DNA of 64,000 bases from JAVVHH01 sp964613945. Lineage in GTDB: Bacteria > Pseudomonadota > Alphaproteobacteria > Acetobacterales > Acetobacteraceae. The translations under genes and the position numbers were made by a program. The number at the start of each line of letters is the position of its first letter. Position 1 is the stretch's first letter. Positions 37,550 to 45,364 of the stretch are shown in pieces. Location: NCBI GenBank assembly GCA_964613945.1, contig CAZTJC010000006.1, forward strand, positions 62,001-126,000, given 5' to 3'. A model generated the notes under the pieces. The model worked only from the letters and a program-made list of their open reading frames with translations. It ran no database searches and was not told where the DNA came from.

Positions 37550-38070
37550 GGCGTGGCGCCGGGTCGACGACCCTTTCGCGCATCCTGCTGATTGCGGGGA
37601 CACCCCTGTTCTTGCTGGTGGCGTGGCTCGTCGTCGTGGTCTGGCCCAGCGAGGTCGTCCGCGGCTTGGCCTCGGTCATGTCGGCGCGCGACGTCATTCA
37701 GGTGGCGGACGGCAAGGAAACCGGGATCACCCTGCTGCTGGCAATTTTGGTATTGGGTGCGCTGGCCTGGGCTCTTCGGCTGCGCCCGCCGGAGCGGCTC
37801 GTTTTCACAATCGCCGTGTATGGCGCGGTCGCTGCCCTGCCGGCAATCGCACTGCTTGGGATAGGGGCCGAATACGGCCTGCAAGCCATCCTGTCGGCGC
37901 GCGGCTACGAGTATTGCACCTTCCATGTCACCGATACGGGCAAGGGACAGGACGGGACCTATGTCTACGTCCGGCGCTCCATCCCGGAAGGCTGCGCCGC
38001 GGTGCAGGCGATCTTCCCGCCCAACCGGCTCGTCGCAGATCGGCGCGAGCCGTTCAATCTTCCGCAGTAG
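37546..38070 (+). CDS. Small membrane protein, unknown function
   Basis: 174 residues with three hydrophobic segments (residues ~12-34, 60-78 and 85-112) and a C-terminal soluble tail carrying two cysteines (Y-E-Y-C-T-F and E-G-C-A-A) that could pair outside the cytoplasm. Family not recognised. It overlaps the preceding membrane protein gene by 4 nt and converges on the NAD-kinase-like gene. Confidence 0.6.
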   Translation: MRRGAGSTTLSRILLIAGTPLFLLVAWLVVVVWPSEVVRGLASVMSARDVIQVADGKETGITLLLAILVLGALAWALRLRPPERLVFTIAVYGAVAALPAIALLGIGAEYGLQAILSARGYEYCTFHVTDTGKGQDGTYVYVRRSIPEGCAAVQAIFPPNRLVADRREPFNLPQ

Positions 38071-38078
38071 CAGGACGG

Positions 38079-38097
38079 GTCGCGGTCACACCGCGAC
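38079..38097. terminator. Hairpin between convergent genes
   Basis: A perfect 8-bp stem GTCGCGGT-cac-ACCGCGAC in the gap between convergent genes, overlapping the last codon of the NAD-kinase-like gene. There is no T-tract on either side, so termination efficiency is doubtful. Confidence 0.35.
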
Positions 38098-39189
38098 GGC
38101 GATCAACGTCATAATCTTCTCGGCCAGCCATACGAGGGCGAGAATGGCCAGCAGCAGCCAGATCAGGCGTCGTCGAGGCGCTGATCGCGTCCGTGCGGCA
38201 GGCGCTGGAACCACGGGGCGGGTCGTCGGGGCCGCCACGACCCGCGTCGGCCGAGCCGTTTGGCGTGATGAGGCAGGAGGTGCAGGCCGAACGCCGGGGA
38301 CGAAGCGCAATTGCCGTTCCCCGACGGCAATACGCAAGGTGCGTCCCCAGGCGAAGTCCAGCCGATCCCCTTCCATGCCGTCGGCAAACACCACGCCGCC
38401 CTCATTCATTCGCGACACCACTAACAGGATGTCGCCCCGGGCAAGCCGACCGCCGATGAGCCCGGTTCCCGTCGCCTGGCTTGGCCAGGGCTCGCGAACC
38501 AGGAACATGGCGGCCTGCTCCTCCGGCGCCAGATCCACAGTGACGCCCGTGGCGCGGGCGATCGACAGCGCCCATCCGGTGGCGCCGGTGCCGCTGGCCA
38601 CGATCAGACCCGACGAGGACTGCATCTCCTCCCGCCCCGCATAAGCCAGGCTGTAGCGGGCGGATTGGTGGCTGGCGTGGCCGACGAAGATCTCGTTCAA
38701 CGCCAGCAGCACCTGGCCGTCGTCCAGCTCCGCCCGCACCATGGTGCGGGCTTCCGTCGGCAGGGTTCCGGCGGCGGCGCGCTGCAGCAGGGCTGCGGCA
38801 TCGCCGGCGGTGTGCGGCACCAGCACGCCGGGGTTGCGGGCCGGGTCGCCGTTGACGCCGATTACCGGCTGGCCGTCGAGATACTTGGCCAGGTTGGCGA
38901 CCAGCCCGTCCTGGCCGACGGCGACCACCACGTCCTCCGGGCCGAACAGGAAGCGATCCAGCTCCGCCCGCCGCACCGTCGCGATGCGCCAGCCCTTTGG
39001 CACCGCGGCGCGGATCTCGGCCAGCATCGCGCCCACCTGATCCCGCTGCGCATCCACCTCCGTCAGGGTCTGCGACCGCTGCCGTAGAAAAGCCGCCGCC
39101 TGGCCGCGTGTGGCGTGCCGGGCCATCAGGCCCTCGTACTCGGTCTCCCGCGTCACCAGCACGAGGCGGGGGGCGAGCGCGCCCGTCAT
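38086..39189 (-). CDS. NAD-kinase-like protein with C-terminal membrane anchor
   Basis: 367 residues. The NAD/diacylglycerol-kinase fold is indicated by V-V-V-A-V-G-Q-D-G near residue 90 (a G-G-D-G variant keeping the Asp), G-V-N-G-D-P, A-L-N-E-I-F-V-G near residue 162 (the N-E motif) and S-G-L-I-V-A-S-G-T-G-A-T-G-W near residue 197 (equivalent to the T-G-S-T-A-Y loop). Unlike housekeeping NadK it has an N-terminal extension of about 85 residues and a C-terminal proline/arginine-rich linker ending in one membrane helix (residues ~340-365). The gene overlaps the SPFH gene by 4 nt. It may phosphorylate NAD at the membrane or act as a ligand sensor. Confidence 0.72.
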   Translation of the reverse strand: MTGALAPRLVLVTRETEYEGLMARHATRGQAAAFLRQRSQTLTEVDAQRDQVGAMLAEIRAAVPKGWRIATVRRAELDRFLFGPEDVVVAVGQDGLVANLAKYLDGQPVIGVNGDPARNPGVLVPHTAGDAAALLQRAAAGTLPTEARTMVRAELDDGQVLLALNEIFVGHASHQSARYSLAYAGREEMQSSSGLIVASGTGATGWALSIARATGVTVDLAPEEQAAMFLVREPWPSQATGTGLIGGRLARGDILLVVSRMNEGGVVFADGMEGDRLDFAWGRTLRIAVGERQLRFVPGVRPAPPASSRQTARPTRVVAAPTTRPVVPAPAARTRSAPRRRLIWLLLAILALVWLAEKIMTLIAVAV

Positions 39190-40184
39190 CGTGCGGTCGG
39201 GGCGGCCTTGGGTGTCTCCGGCGCGGGACCGCGGAGCAGTCCGGCCAGCGCCGCCGTCAGGTCGGGTGTGACGTTGAGGGTGTCGATCTTGGTGAGCTTC
39301 TCCGCGAAGGCGCGCAGCGTGAGGGTCTGCAGCACGGCCGGGTCCACGTCGCGTAGCAGGAGCAGGCGCTCGCCCTCGGCGCCGTTGCGCGCTGCTTCCA
39401 CCAGACGGATGCGGGCTGCCTCCGCCTCGGCGGCGATGCGTCCGGCTTCCGCCCGGCCCTCCGCCACACGCCTGGCGTTCTCGTCTTCCTGCGCGATCAG
39501 CGCCGCCTGCCGCCGTGCCAGTTCCACCTTGGTGGACAGCTCGTTTTCCGCGATCGCCCGCTCTTTCTCCACCGCCTGCGCCCGGCGCGCGAACGACGCC
39601 TCGTCCGCCATGCCCTGTGCACGCTCGAAAGTGGGCGTTTCCAGCGCGCGGGCGAGTTCGGCGCTAGGGCTGACGCCGGCGATACGCACGGTGACCACCG
39701 ACAGCCCCATTTCGCGCAGTCGCGTATCGGCGACCAGCCCGGCGCTGATCCCGTCCTGGATCGGCGCCGCTCCCTCAGCTAGCAGATCGCTGACCGTACG
39801 GTGCTCAATGTAGCGGGCAGCCTGATACTGCGCCAAGCCGGTCAGCAGGCTGGCGATGCGGTCCAACGGGTCCGTGCGCAATCGCCCGTTTCGCATGTCG
39901 ATGGAGAAGTCCACCCGGGTCGCGAGCGCGTTGGGCTCGGCCGCCCGCCAGGTGATGGTGCCCTGGACGGTGACCATCTGGTAGTCGCGCGAACGGGTCT
40001 GAAATACGAAGTCCGTGTCGCGGTCGTCAGCCGGGATCTCCATGATGCTGGTGTGGTCCGGGTCGAACCAGAAGCTGAGGCCGCGGCCCGAGCGGACGAG
40101 CTTGCCGCGGCGGAACACCACCACGTGGCTGGCCGCCTCGCTGCGCAGATGGCGATAAGCGAAGAAGCGGCTGATCTCAGCCAC
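39186..40184 (-). CDS. SPFH/Band 7 domain protein
   Basis: 332 residues from a GTG at 40184, which overlaps the end of the NAMPT gene by 8 nt; a longer start at 40244 lies inside that gene and is less likely. The SPFH core spans residues ~15-175 (S-H-V-V-V-F-R-R-G-K and later G-L-S-V-V-T-V-R-I), followed by an alanine/glutamate/arginine-rich coiled coil at residues ~190-290. No membrane hairpin is visible at the N-terminus, so it may be tethered through its operon partner. SPFH proteins form membrane-associated cage scaffolds. There is no NfeD partner here; instead the partner is a NAD-kinase-like membrane protein. Confidence 0.75.
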   Translation of the reverse strand: MAEISRFFAYRHLRSEAASHVVVFRRGKLVRSGRGLSFWFDPDHTSIMEIPADDRDTDFVFQTRSRDYQMVTVQGTITWRAAEPNALATRVDFSIDMRNGRLRTDPLDRIASLLTGLAQYQAARYIEHRTVSDLLAEGAAPIQDGISAGLVADTRLREMGLSVVTVRIAGVSPSAELARALETPTFERAQGMADEASFARRAQAVEKERAIAENELSTKVELARRQAALIAQEDENARRVAEGRAEAGRIAAEAEAARIRLVEAARNGAEGERLLLLRDVDPAVLQTLTLRAFAEKLTKIDTLNVTPDLTAALAGLLRGPAPETPKAAPTAR

Positions 40185-41676
40185 GATCGCCCCACAAACG
40201 CTGCCGCAGCGTCGACAGCCCCTCCATTCGGACCATGTGGCCATCCTCGAACACGGTCTGCAGCGCGCCCTGCCCTTCCTGCTCGCGGGTCTGCAACTCG
40301 TGCAGCACGAAGGTGCCGTCCTCCTGCTCGACCCGGAGCAGGCCGCGGGCGGAGTTCTTGGTGCCGTTATCGGTCTTGGGCGCTTTGAACAGCACCCGGT
40401 CCTCCCCGCCCACCACGCCGAACGTCGCCTTGATCGCGGTGCCGAAGCTGTCCCGGGTGACGTGCTGGTAGGTGAAGGAGCCGATGCCGAACACCATGTT
40501 GCTCGACGCGAAACCCTTGGCCGCGAGCGCCTCCAGGATACGGGTGGCGCGGTCCAGCGTGATGCTGTCGCCGTAGATCATGCCGACACGCGGGTTGAGC
40601 ACCCGGAAGCCCTGCGCCGTGACCGTGCCGCCGAAAATGTCCCACAGGCACTCGACGGCGCCTTTGTGCTCGGGCGTGCCCGGCGCGGCGGCCGGGTCAC
40701 CAGCGATGATGAGCACGGGATCGCCGCTATCGGGGCGGAACACCACCTTGGCGTTGCCGAGCGCGTCCGGCGTGCGGGCCAGGATCTCCGGCTTCAGGTT
40801 GGCGGCATACTCGGTGATCACGCGCCAGAAATCCCACGTGTCGCTGACAATGCTGACAATACCGGACGGATACGTCTCGGTAACCAGGCGGCGAAAGGTG
40901 CCGATCTCGTCGTCCTCGCCGCCCATGCACATGACGGAGTGCTCGGTCGCTGGCACGGAGCCGCCGATCAGCGTGGGCTCGGCGTCCGGGTACGTGGTCT
41001 CGAGGTAATCGATCGCCGCGATGGTGTCGGTGCCGCAGAACGACAGCAGGTGCCCGGCCCCGCTGGTGGCGCCGTCGCTGATGCCGGACATGCCGCGGGC
41101 GGAGAAGTCGTGGCCCAGCCAGGGGAGCATCGCCGGGTCGGCGCCGGTGCGCTCGGCGTAGCGGGCGAACAGGCGGCGGTATTCGTAGGCGATGGTGGCC
41201 GAGGTGACGGCTTTCCATAGCTCGGCCGACAGCTGGGTCTCGATGTAGTTGGTCACCCAATAGAAATCCGGGTGCGTGTTGACCACCGTGAGTAGCGGGA
41301 TGCGCATCGGCACCCGGCTGCCCTCCGGCAGCGCCTTGATCCGCAGCGGCAGGTAGCCGAGGTCGTGCAGAGCGGCGACATGGCTGACGTCGACCGCGCC
41401 CTTGCCGAGCGACAAGTCCATGCGGCGCTGGTAGGCGCCGACCACCTCCTCCTTGGGCTTGCGGAAGAATTCGTCATTCCAGGCGTCGATCAGCAGCCAC
41501 TGCGCCAGGCCCTGCAAGCCGAAGAACACCACCTTGTGGTCGAAGTCCGGCAGCACTTCGGCGAGCTTGTCGCTACGGCAGGTGAAGTTGGAATAAACCA
41601 GCGACGTTGCCGGCGGATACTGGCGGATGTGACCGGTTTTATAGAAGTCGGTCGCGTGCAGCGGAGAGATACGCAT
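40177..41676 (-). CDS. nadV: Nicotinamide phosphoribosyltransferase family protein
   Basis: 499 residues. NAMPT landmarks are clear: D-F-Y-K-T-G-H near residue 10, the H-D-F-S-A-R-G-M-S-G segment (nicotinamide-stacking and Asp residues) near residue 188, V-P-A-T-E-H-S-V with the catalytic His near residue 247, V-S-D-T-W-D-F-W, and the phosphate-binding V-F-R-P-D-S-G-D-P. It makes NMN from nicotinamide and PRPP. A related phage-encoded enzyme (Namat) instead joins nicotinamide to ADP-ribose pyrophosphate. It starts 4 bp after the PRPP-synthetase-like gene. Confidence 0.9.
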   Translation of the reverse strand: MRISPLHATDFYKTGHIRQYPPATSLVYSNFTCRSDKLAEVLPDFDHKVVFFGLQGLAQWLLIDAWNDEFFRKPKEEVVGAYQRRMDLSLGKGAVDVSHVAALHDLGYLPLRIKALPEGSRVPMRIPLLTVVNTHPDFYWVTNYIETQLSAELWKAVTSATIAYEYRRLFARYAERTGADPAMLPWLGHDFSARGMSGISDGATSGAGHLLSFCGTDTIAAIDYLETTYPDAEPTLIGGSVPATEHSVMCMGGEDDEIGTFRRLVTETYPSGIVSIVSDTWDFWRVITEYAANLKPEILARTPDALGNAKVVFRPDSGDPVLIIAGDPAAAPGTPEHKGAVECLWDIFGGTVTAQGFRVLNPRVGMIYGDSITLDRATRILEALAAKGFASSNMVFGIGSFTYQHVTRDSFGTAIKATFGVVGGEDRVLFKAPKTDNGTKNSARGLLRVEQEDGTFVLHELQTREQEGQGALQTVFEDGHMVRMEGLSTLRQRLWGDRG

Positions 41677-41680
41677 GGAG

Positions 41681-42478
41681 CTATCCTCTTACGATTTGAA
41701 CGAAATCGGGCAGATCGGCCGGGAACGGATTGGCGACGAAGATCTGGTCGATCCCGGCGCGCAATGCCTCGAACCCGGCGCTGAAGATGCCGTGGGTAAC
41801 GTAGAGCTTGACCCGGCCGTCGGTTAGCGGCCGCAGCACCTTGGCCAGTTCGATGAAGGTGCGACCGCCATCGCAGATGTCGTCGACGATCAGGAAGTCC
41901 CGCGCGCCGATCGGACCGCTATGCACTGCCGAACCAGTGATGGCACCGGTATCGGTGCTGCGGGTCTTCTCCGCCTGCACCACTGGCACGCCGGCCAGCT
42001 TGGCGCAGGCGGTCGCCCGTTTCACCGCGCCCAGATCCGGCGCGACCACGACGTCGTTCGCCGTGACGATCGACCCGGCCAGGTCGCTGGCCGGCCGGTG
42101 CCGCACCCGGTCGAGCAGTGCCAGCGACACGTCGCTATGCGCGTCCCAAATTTCTACCGAGCGATAATTCTGTGCATTCAGCAGCTTGCAGACGACTGCG
42201 GCCGACAGCGCCTCGCCGGAGTAGGCCACCCGATCCTGCCGCGCATACGGCAAATAAGGGCAGACGAGATCGATGGCGGGGTCCGCGTAATGACGGCGCG
42301 CCGCATCGGTCAGCAGCAGGAGCGCCATCAGCGTATCGGAATCGACCAGGTCAGCGCGGATCGTGACGGCGTCAACCGTGCTGGGCAGGCCCTCGATCCT
42401 GACCTGGAGTTCGCCACCCGGGAAGGTGAAACATCGCAACGGGACGATCTGGCCGGAAACGGTTAAGCTGAGTCGCAT
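41681..42478 (-). CDS. Ribose-phosphate pyrophosphokinase-like protein (short form)
   Basis: 265 residues from the ATG at 42478, which has CGGAG 10 bp upstream; a TTG at 42502 would add eight. The ATP loop Y-L-P-Y-A-R-Q-D-R near residue 82, D-A-H (the catalytic His region) and the PRPP loop I-V-D-D-I-C-D-G-G-R-T are present. It is about 50 residues shorter than housekeeping Prs, lacks the K-R-R segment after the regulatory flexible loop and ends just after the last strand, so allosteric control is probably lost. It feeds PRPP to the NAMPT gene downstream, or, as in NARP1-type phage systems, may use ADP-ribose. Confidence 0.8.
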   Translation of the reverse strand: MRLSLTVSGQIVPLRCFTFPGGELQVRIEGLPSTVDAVTIRADLVDSDTLMALLLLTDAARRHYADPAIDLVCPYLPYARQDRVAYSGEALSAAVVCKLLNAQNYRSVEIWDAHSDVSLALLDRVRHRPASDLAGSIVTANDVVVAPDLGAVKRATACAKLAGVPVVQAEKTRSTDTGAITGSAVHSGPIGARDFLIVDDICDGGRTFIELAKVLRPLTDGRVKLYVTHGIFSAGFEALRAGIDQIFVANPFPADLPDFVQIVRG

Positions 42479-42563
42479 CGGTGTCAGGCTCCGGAGGGGC
42501 AAGGCAGAACTCGCCCGGTGACATCATCCTGGACTAGTTAAATGTAATATGCAAATTAGAAAT
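42479..42563. promoter_or_regulatory. AT-rich divergent control region of the NAD cluster
   Basis: The gap between the PRPP-synthetase-like gene and the NrtR gene turns sharply AT-rich at 42531-42566 in an otherwise GC-rich window. TAATAT at 42546-42551 is a good -10 candidate for the plus strand. Ends CTA at 42535-42537 and TAG at 42557-42559 hint at an imperfect dyad but I cannot define an operator. NrtR proteins normally bind such divergent regions and release in response to ADP-ribose. Confidence 0.4.
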
Positions 42564-43229
42564 ATGAGCGTAGAACCGAATTTCCCGATGCCGATCGCGA
42601 CCGTGGACACGGCCTTGCTGACCCTCAGCGGCGGCGCCCTCGCCGTGGGGCTGATCGAGCGGAACCGGGCGCCGTTCATCGGGATGGCGGCATTGCCCGG
42701 CGGGTATGTTCACGTGCCAGACGACAACTCATTGGAAGCCGCGGCCGCACGGATCCTGCGCGAGAAGGCCGGGCTGGAGTGCCGCTATCTCGAACAGCTC
42801 GGCACGTTCAGCGGAGCGGCGCGCGATCCGCGCGGATGGTCGCTGACGGTGGCGTATTTCGCGCTGGTGCCGGAAGCCGACCTGCTTGCCGCCAACAGCG
42901 CGCTGACGCTGCAGCCGGTGGCCTCGCTGCCACCGTTGGCTTTCGACCACGCCTCGATCGTCGATGCGGCCGTTGCGCGGCTACGTGGAAAATCCAGCTA
43001 TTCCGCTTTGCCGGCGTTTCTGCTGCCTGCTTTGTTCACCTTGGCGGAGTTGCACGCCGTGTACCAACAGGTACTGGGCACGCGGCTGGATCTGGCGTCA
43101 TTCCGGCGCAAGATCATCGATCAGGAAATCGTGGAGCCCGCCGAGAGCCGCAAGACCGGCGCTCACCGCCCGGCCGGGCTGTTCCGGTTGCGAGCGGGGC
43201 AGGCGCTGCCGTTCCAGCATCGAATCTGA
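42564..43229 (+). CDS. nrtR: NrtR-type transcriptional regulator (Nudix-like plus winged helix)
   Basis: 221 residues from the ATG at 42564 (an ATG at 42549 overlaps the likely -10 box). Residues ~5-135 are a Nudix fold with G-G-Y-V-H-V and an altered Nudix helix R-I-L-R-E-K-A-G-L in place of R-E-x-x-E-E-x-G-L, so two catalytic glutamates are missing and hydrolysis is unlikely. Residues ~150-215 form the NrtR winged helix (F-T-L-A-E-L-H-A-V-Y, then F-R-R-K-I-I-D-Q, then H-R-P-A-G-L-F-R). NrtR represses NAD salvage genes and is relieved by ADP-ribose. It is divergent from the genes it would control. Confidence 0.85.
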   Translation: MSVEPNFPMPIATVDTALLTLSGGALAVGLIERNRAPFIGMAALPGGYVHVPDDNSLEAAAARILREKAGLECRYLEQLGTFSGAARDPRGWSLTVAYFALVPEADLLAANSALTLQPVASLPPLAFDHASIVDAAVARLRGKSSYSALPAFLLPALFTLAELHAVYQQVLGTRLDLASFRRKIIDQEIVEPAESRKTGAHRPAGLFRLRAGQALPFQHRI

Positions 43230-43634
43230 TGGAATGCTCAGCATTGCAAGATGCCGGGCTGCGCGTCGGGCGTGCGATTGCGCTCATCGTTGCGGGAAGT
43301 CGTGCGCTCACCGGTTCAATTGTTTCATTGTCAGAGACTGGATTATGGTAACGACGTCGCTCCCGCATCCGATATCGCAGGCTCATCGCGTTCGCGTGGT
43401 CGAGGATAGATGCCTGATCAGCGAGGAAGTCGTCGACATCACCTCAAGCACCGGTGTGGAAATGTTCGGTTCTGTTCCAAACATCAGCGATGCCCTGCCA
43501 TCGGTCCAGCTTCAGAATGACGCTGTCGGCGCCTTTCTCGAAGAGCCATGCGCATCCGTTGCCTGCCAACAAGCCTTTTCCCGGAAACGATTTGCTTATG
43601 CCGTTGCCGGAGCACTGGTGAGCCGGCCTCTTCG
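43230..43634. other. Gene-poor stretch between nrtR and the broken Crp/Fnr gene
   Basis: About 400 bp. An open frame from ATG 43345 to 43638 (97 codons) has only a weak GAGA upstream and no family likeness, so I do not call it. Codon use looks unlike the neighbours. No repeat or RNA gene seen. Confidence 0.4.
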
Positions 43635-44394
43635 TTGAGCCATTCCCCAGCCAGCACCGAGCGTCACCGGGTGCACCCTTTCGTTTTGCAAGCTTCGCAA
43701 TGGTGCGATCCTGACGCGGGAAGACGAAATCATCCTGACCGACTTGGCCAACATAACGCGGCCGGTCGGACGCGGCGACGTGTTGCGGGAAGGCGCCCAC
43801 CAGCGGTCCATTGTGCTGGTCGTCGAAGGCTGGCTGTGCCGATACAAGCAACTGGAAAACGGCAAGCGGCAGATCACCTCGATCTACATTCCCGGCGATC
43901 TGTGCCAGCCGTTCGGGGCGGTGCCGCGAGTTCTGGACCACTCGCTGGCGGCCCTGACGCTGGCGATGCTAAGCTTCGTGCCGCCGCAATTCTTGCTTAA
44001 TACCGCCCGCTCGAACCCGCGGATCGAAGAGGCGCTGTGGTGGGATCTACTCAAGACAGATGCTCTGGCGCGCGAACACGTGGTCAGCCTCGGTCGTCGC
44101 TCGGCGACGGAGCGTCTCGGGCACTTCCTCTGCGAGATGTGGGAACGTCTCGCAATGGTCGGCATGATCGAGGACAACTCCTTCGACTTGCCGCTGACTC
44201 AAGTCGATCTGGCGGATTTGTTCGGTCTTTCAGCCGTTCACGTGAACCGCGCGCTACAGGAGCTGAGAAGCAGCGGACTGCTTTCGTTGCGCAGCCGAAG
44301 AGCGACGTTGCCTGACATGGCGGGTCTTCGCGAACTGTCGATGTTCGACCCGGTCCAGATTCTACGAGATCGCGTCGATACGACTTCAGCATGA
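43635..44394 (+). pseudogene. Crp/Fnr family regulator with a frameshift near codon 19
   Basis: The uninterrupted frame (TTG 43744 to 44394, 216 codons) encodes most of a cNMP-binding-type barrel (G-D-V-L-R-E-G, I-Y-I-P-G-D-L-C-Q-P) and a complete C-terminal helix-turn-helix (L-T-Q-V-D-L-A-D-L-F-G-L-S-A-V-H-V-N-R). Upstream in the same frame, from 43690, the code still reads as family sequence (K-L-R-N-G-A-I-L-T-R-E-D-E) but has no start and hits a stop at 43636. The other frame provides H-P-F-V-L just before, with a GTG at 43671 or TTG at 43635. Removing one base at about 43689 joins them into a typical N-terminus. Either a single-base insertion, a sequencing error, or a truncated but working protein from TTG 43744. 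Confidence 0.65.
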
Positions 44395-44450
44395 TGCGTC
44401 ATCGCCCAGGACCGCGGATGTTGTTGCAGCCGGAAGTCGGGTAAATTTTT

Positions 44451-44618
44451 GTGCTGACGATCCACGAACTAACCATCAATGCCGTCGAGCACGGCATGTT
44501 GCGACTACAATTGCGTGACGTTTTCAGCTGGCTCTTCTCAAACCAGAGACGCCTTACGCTGCAAGCTCTCCAGATGTATCGGCTACCATGGAGGGCATTG
44601 CGAAACCCTTTATCTTGA
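44451..44618 (+). pseudogene. Fragment of a histidine-kinase-type ATPase domain
   Basis: From GTG 44451 the frame reads L-T-I-H-E-L-T-I-N-A-V-E-H-G, which is the N-box of a GHKL ATPase as in HWE/HisKA_2 kinases and anti-sigma kinases. A stop lies just upstream (44442) and the following codons lose family likeness within about ten residues. No G-boxes follow. I read it as a remnant of a deleted signalling gene. Confidence 0.4.
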
Positions 44619-44748
44619 TCGTAGCAATGCTGACGTCGTCTCCGGACTGCACCCAGACAAATCTATCGGGCAACGCATCATCAATAATATCAGCGATGTG
44701 CTGAACGCTCTCCGGAAGGCCCTCGAGTTTGATGACTAACTCGTACAT
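44554..44748 (-). CDS. Possible small protein, unknown function
   Basis: 64 residues starting M-Y-E-L-V-I-K-L-E-G-L-P, with GGAAG 6 bp before the ATG at 44748. The composition (alternating hydrophobic and acidic residues, I-A-D-I-I-D-D-A-L) looks protein-like, unlike most antisense frames here. The last 20 codons run antisense to the kinase remnant. No family recognised. It may be a real small gene or the tail of a broken one. Confidence 0.4.
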   Translation of the reverse strand: MYELVIKLEGLPESVQHIADIIDDALPDRFVWVQSGDDVSIATIKIKGFAMPSMVADTSGELAA

Positions 44749-45364
44749 CTATCGCTTCCGGCAAATTTATCCGTGATGGTCGTAAATATTACACATATGG
44801 ACAATATTGAAGATAACATATCTCAAACTGGTAAATTCTATTTTGACAGTAGTAGATATTCAATGGGATCAACAAACAAGCGATGCTTACGGGCCCTGCC
44901 GGAAGCGTCAGCGCTGGCGCCCGTCTGATTGACTTTTGCGGGCCTGTTGCTGGACCTTCGGCTGACCTCCAATGTCCTAGCTGGTTGTTGCCCCTCCGCC
45001 GGCAGAGGCACGATCGGCGTCTGCGAAACCCGTAGCTCCTATGAAGGGGTGAACGCCTGGTCGTCCCCGTGTACGATCGACATGTGAGGCCAGGCTATCG
45101 CAATGCCAGGTCGCGCCATCAAACAAGCAGAGGTGTTTCAGCCTGTCGCCGGACGCGGGCATTGCGGCTTGAACACGGTGTTCATGAACGCCATGTTCCT
45201 TGCCGTTGTGATCGGATCAAGCGACACCCTATTAGCCTGGCCTCGCGCGGCTTCGGCTAGGTGTATGCATGTTCGGGGCGCGGCCGGGGTTCGCGATCGA
45301 GCCTATCGGTTGCTGCGGGTCAGCCGCCCGTGCGTCACATTCCCCAATGAAGGAAGTCCATTCC
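44749..45364. other. Gene-poor, partly AT-rich stretch
   Basis: About 600 bp with no gene I can support. The segment 44755-44885 is strikingly AT-rich compared with the rest of the window, which suggests foreign or decaying DNA. The remainder has only short, unconvincing frames. The ribosome site of the next gene (GAAGGAAG) lies at its right end. I see no transposase, terminal repeat or tRNA. Confidence 0.5.

Noticed and set aside
43345..43638. 97-codon open frame between nrtR and the Crp/Fnr gene
   Set aside because: Weak ribosome site, no recognisable family and mixed composition; could be real but not supported.
44749..45364. Insertion-sequence remnant
   Set aside because: The AT-rich patch suggested foreign DNA, but I find no transposase residues, terminal inverted repeats or target duplication.
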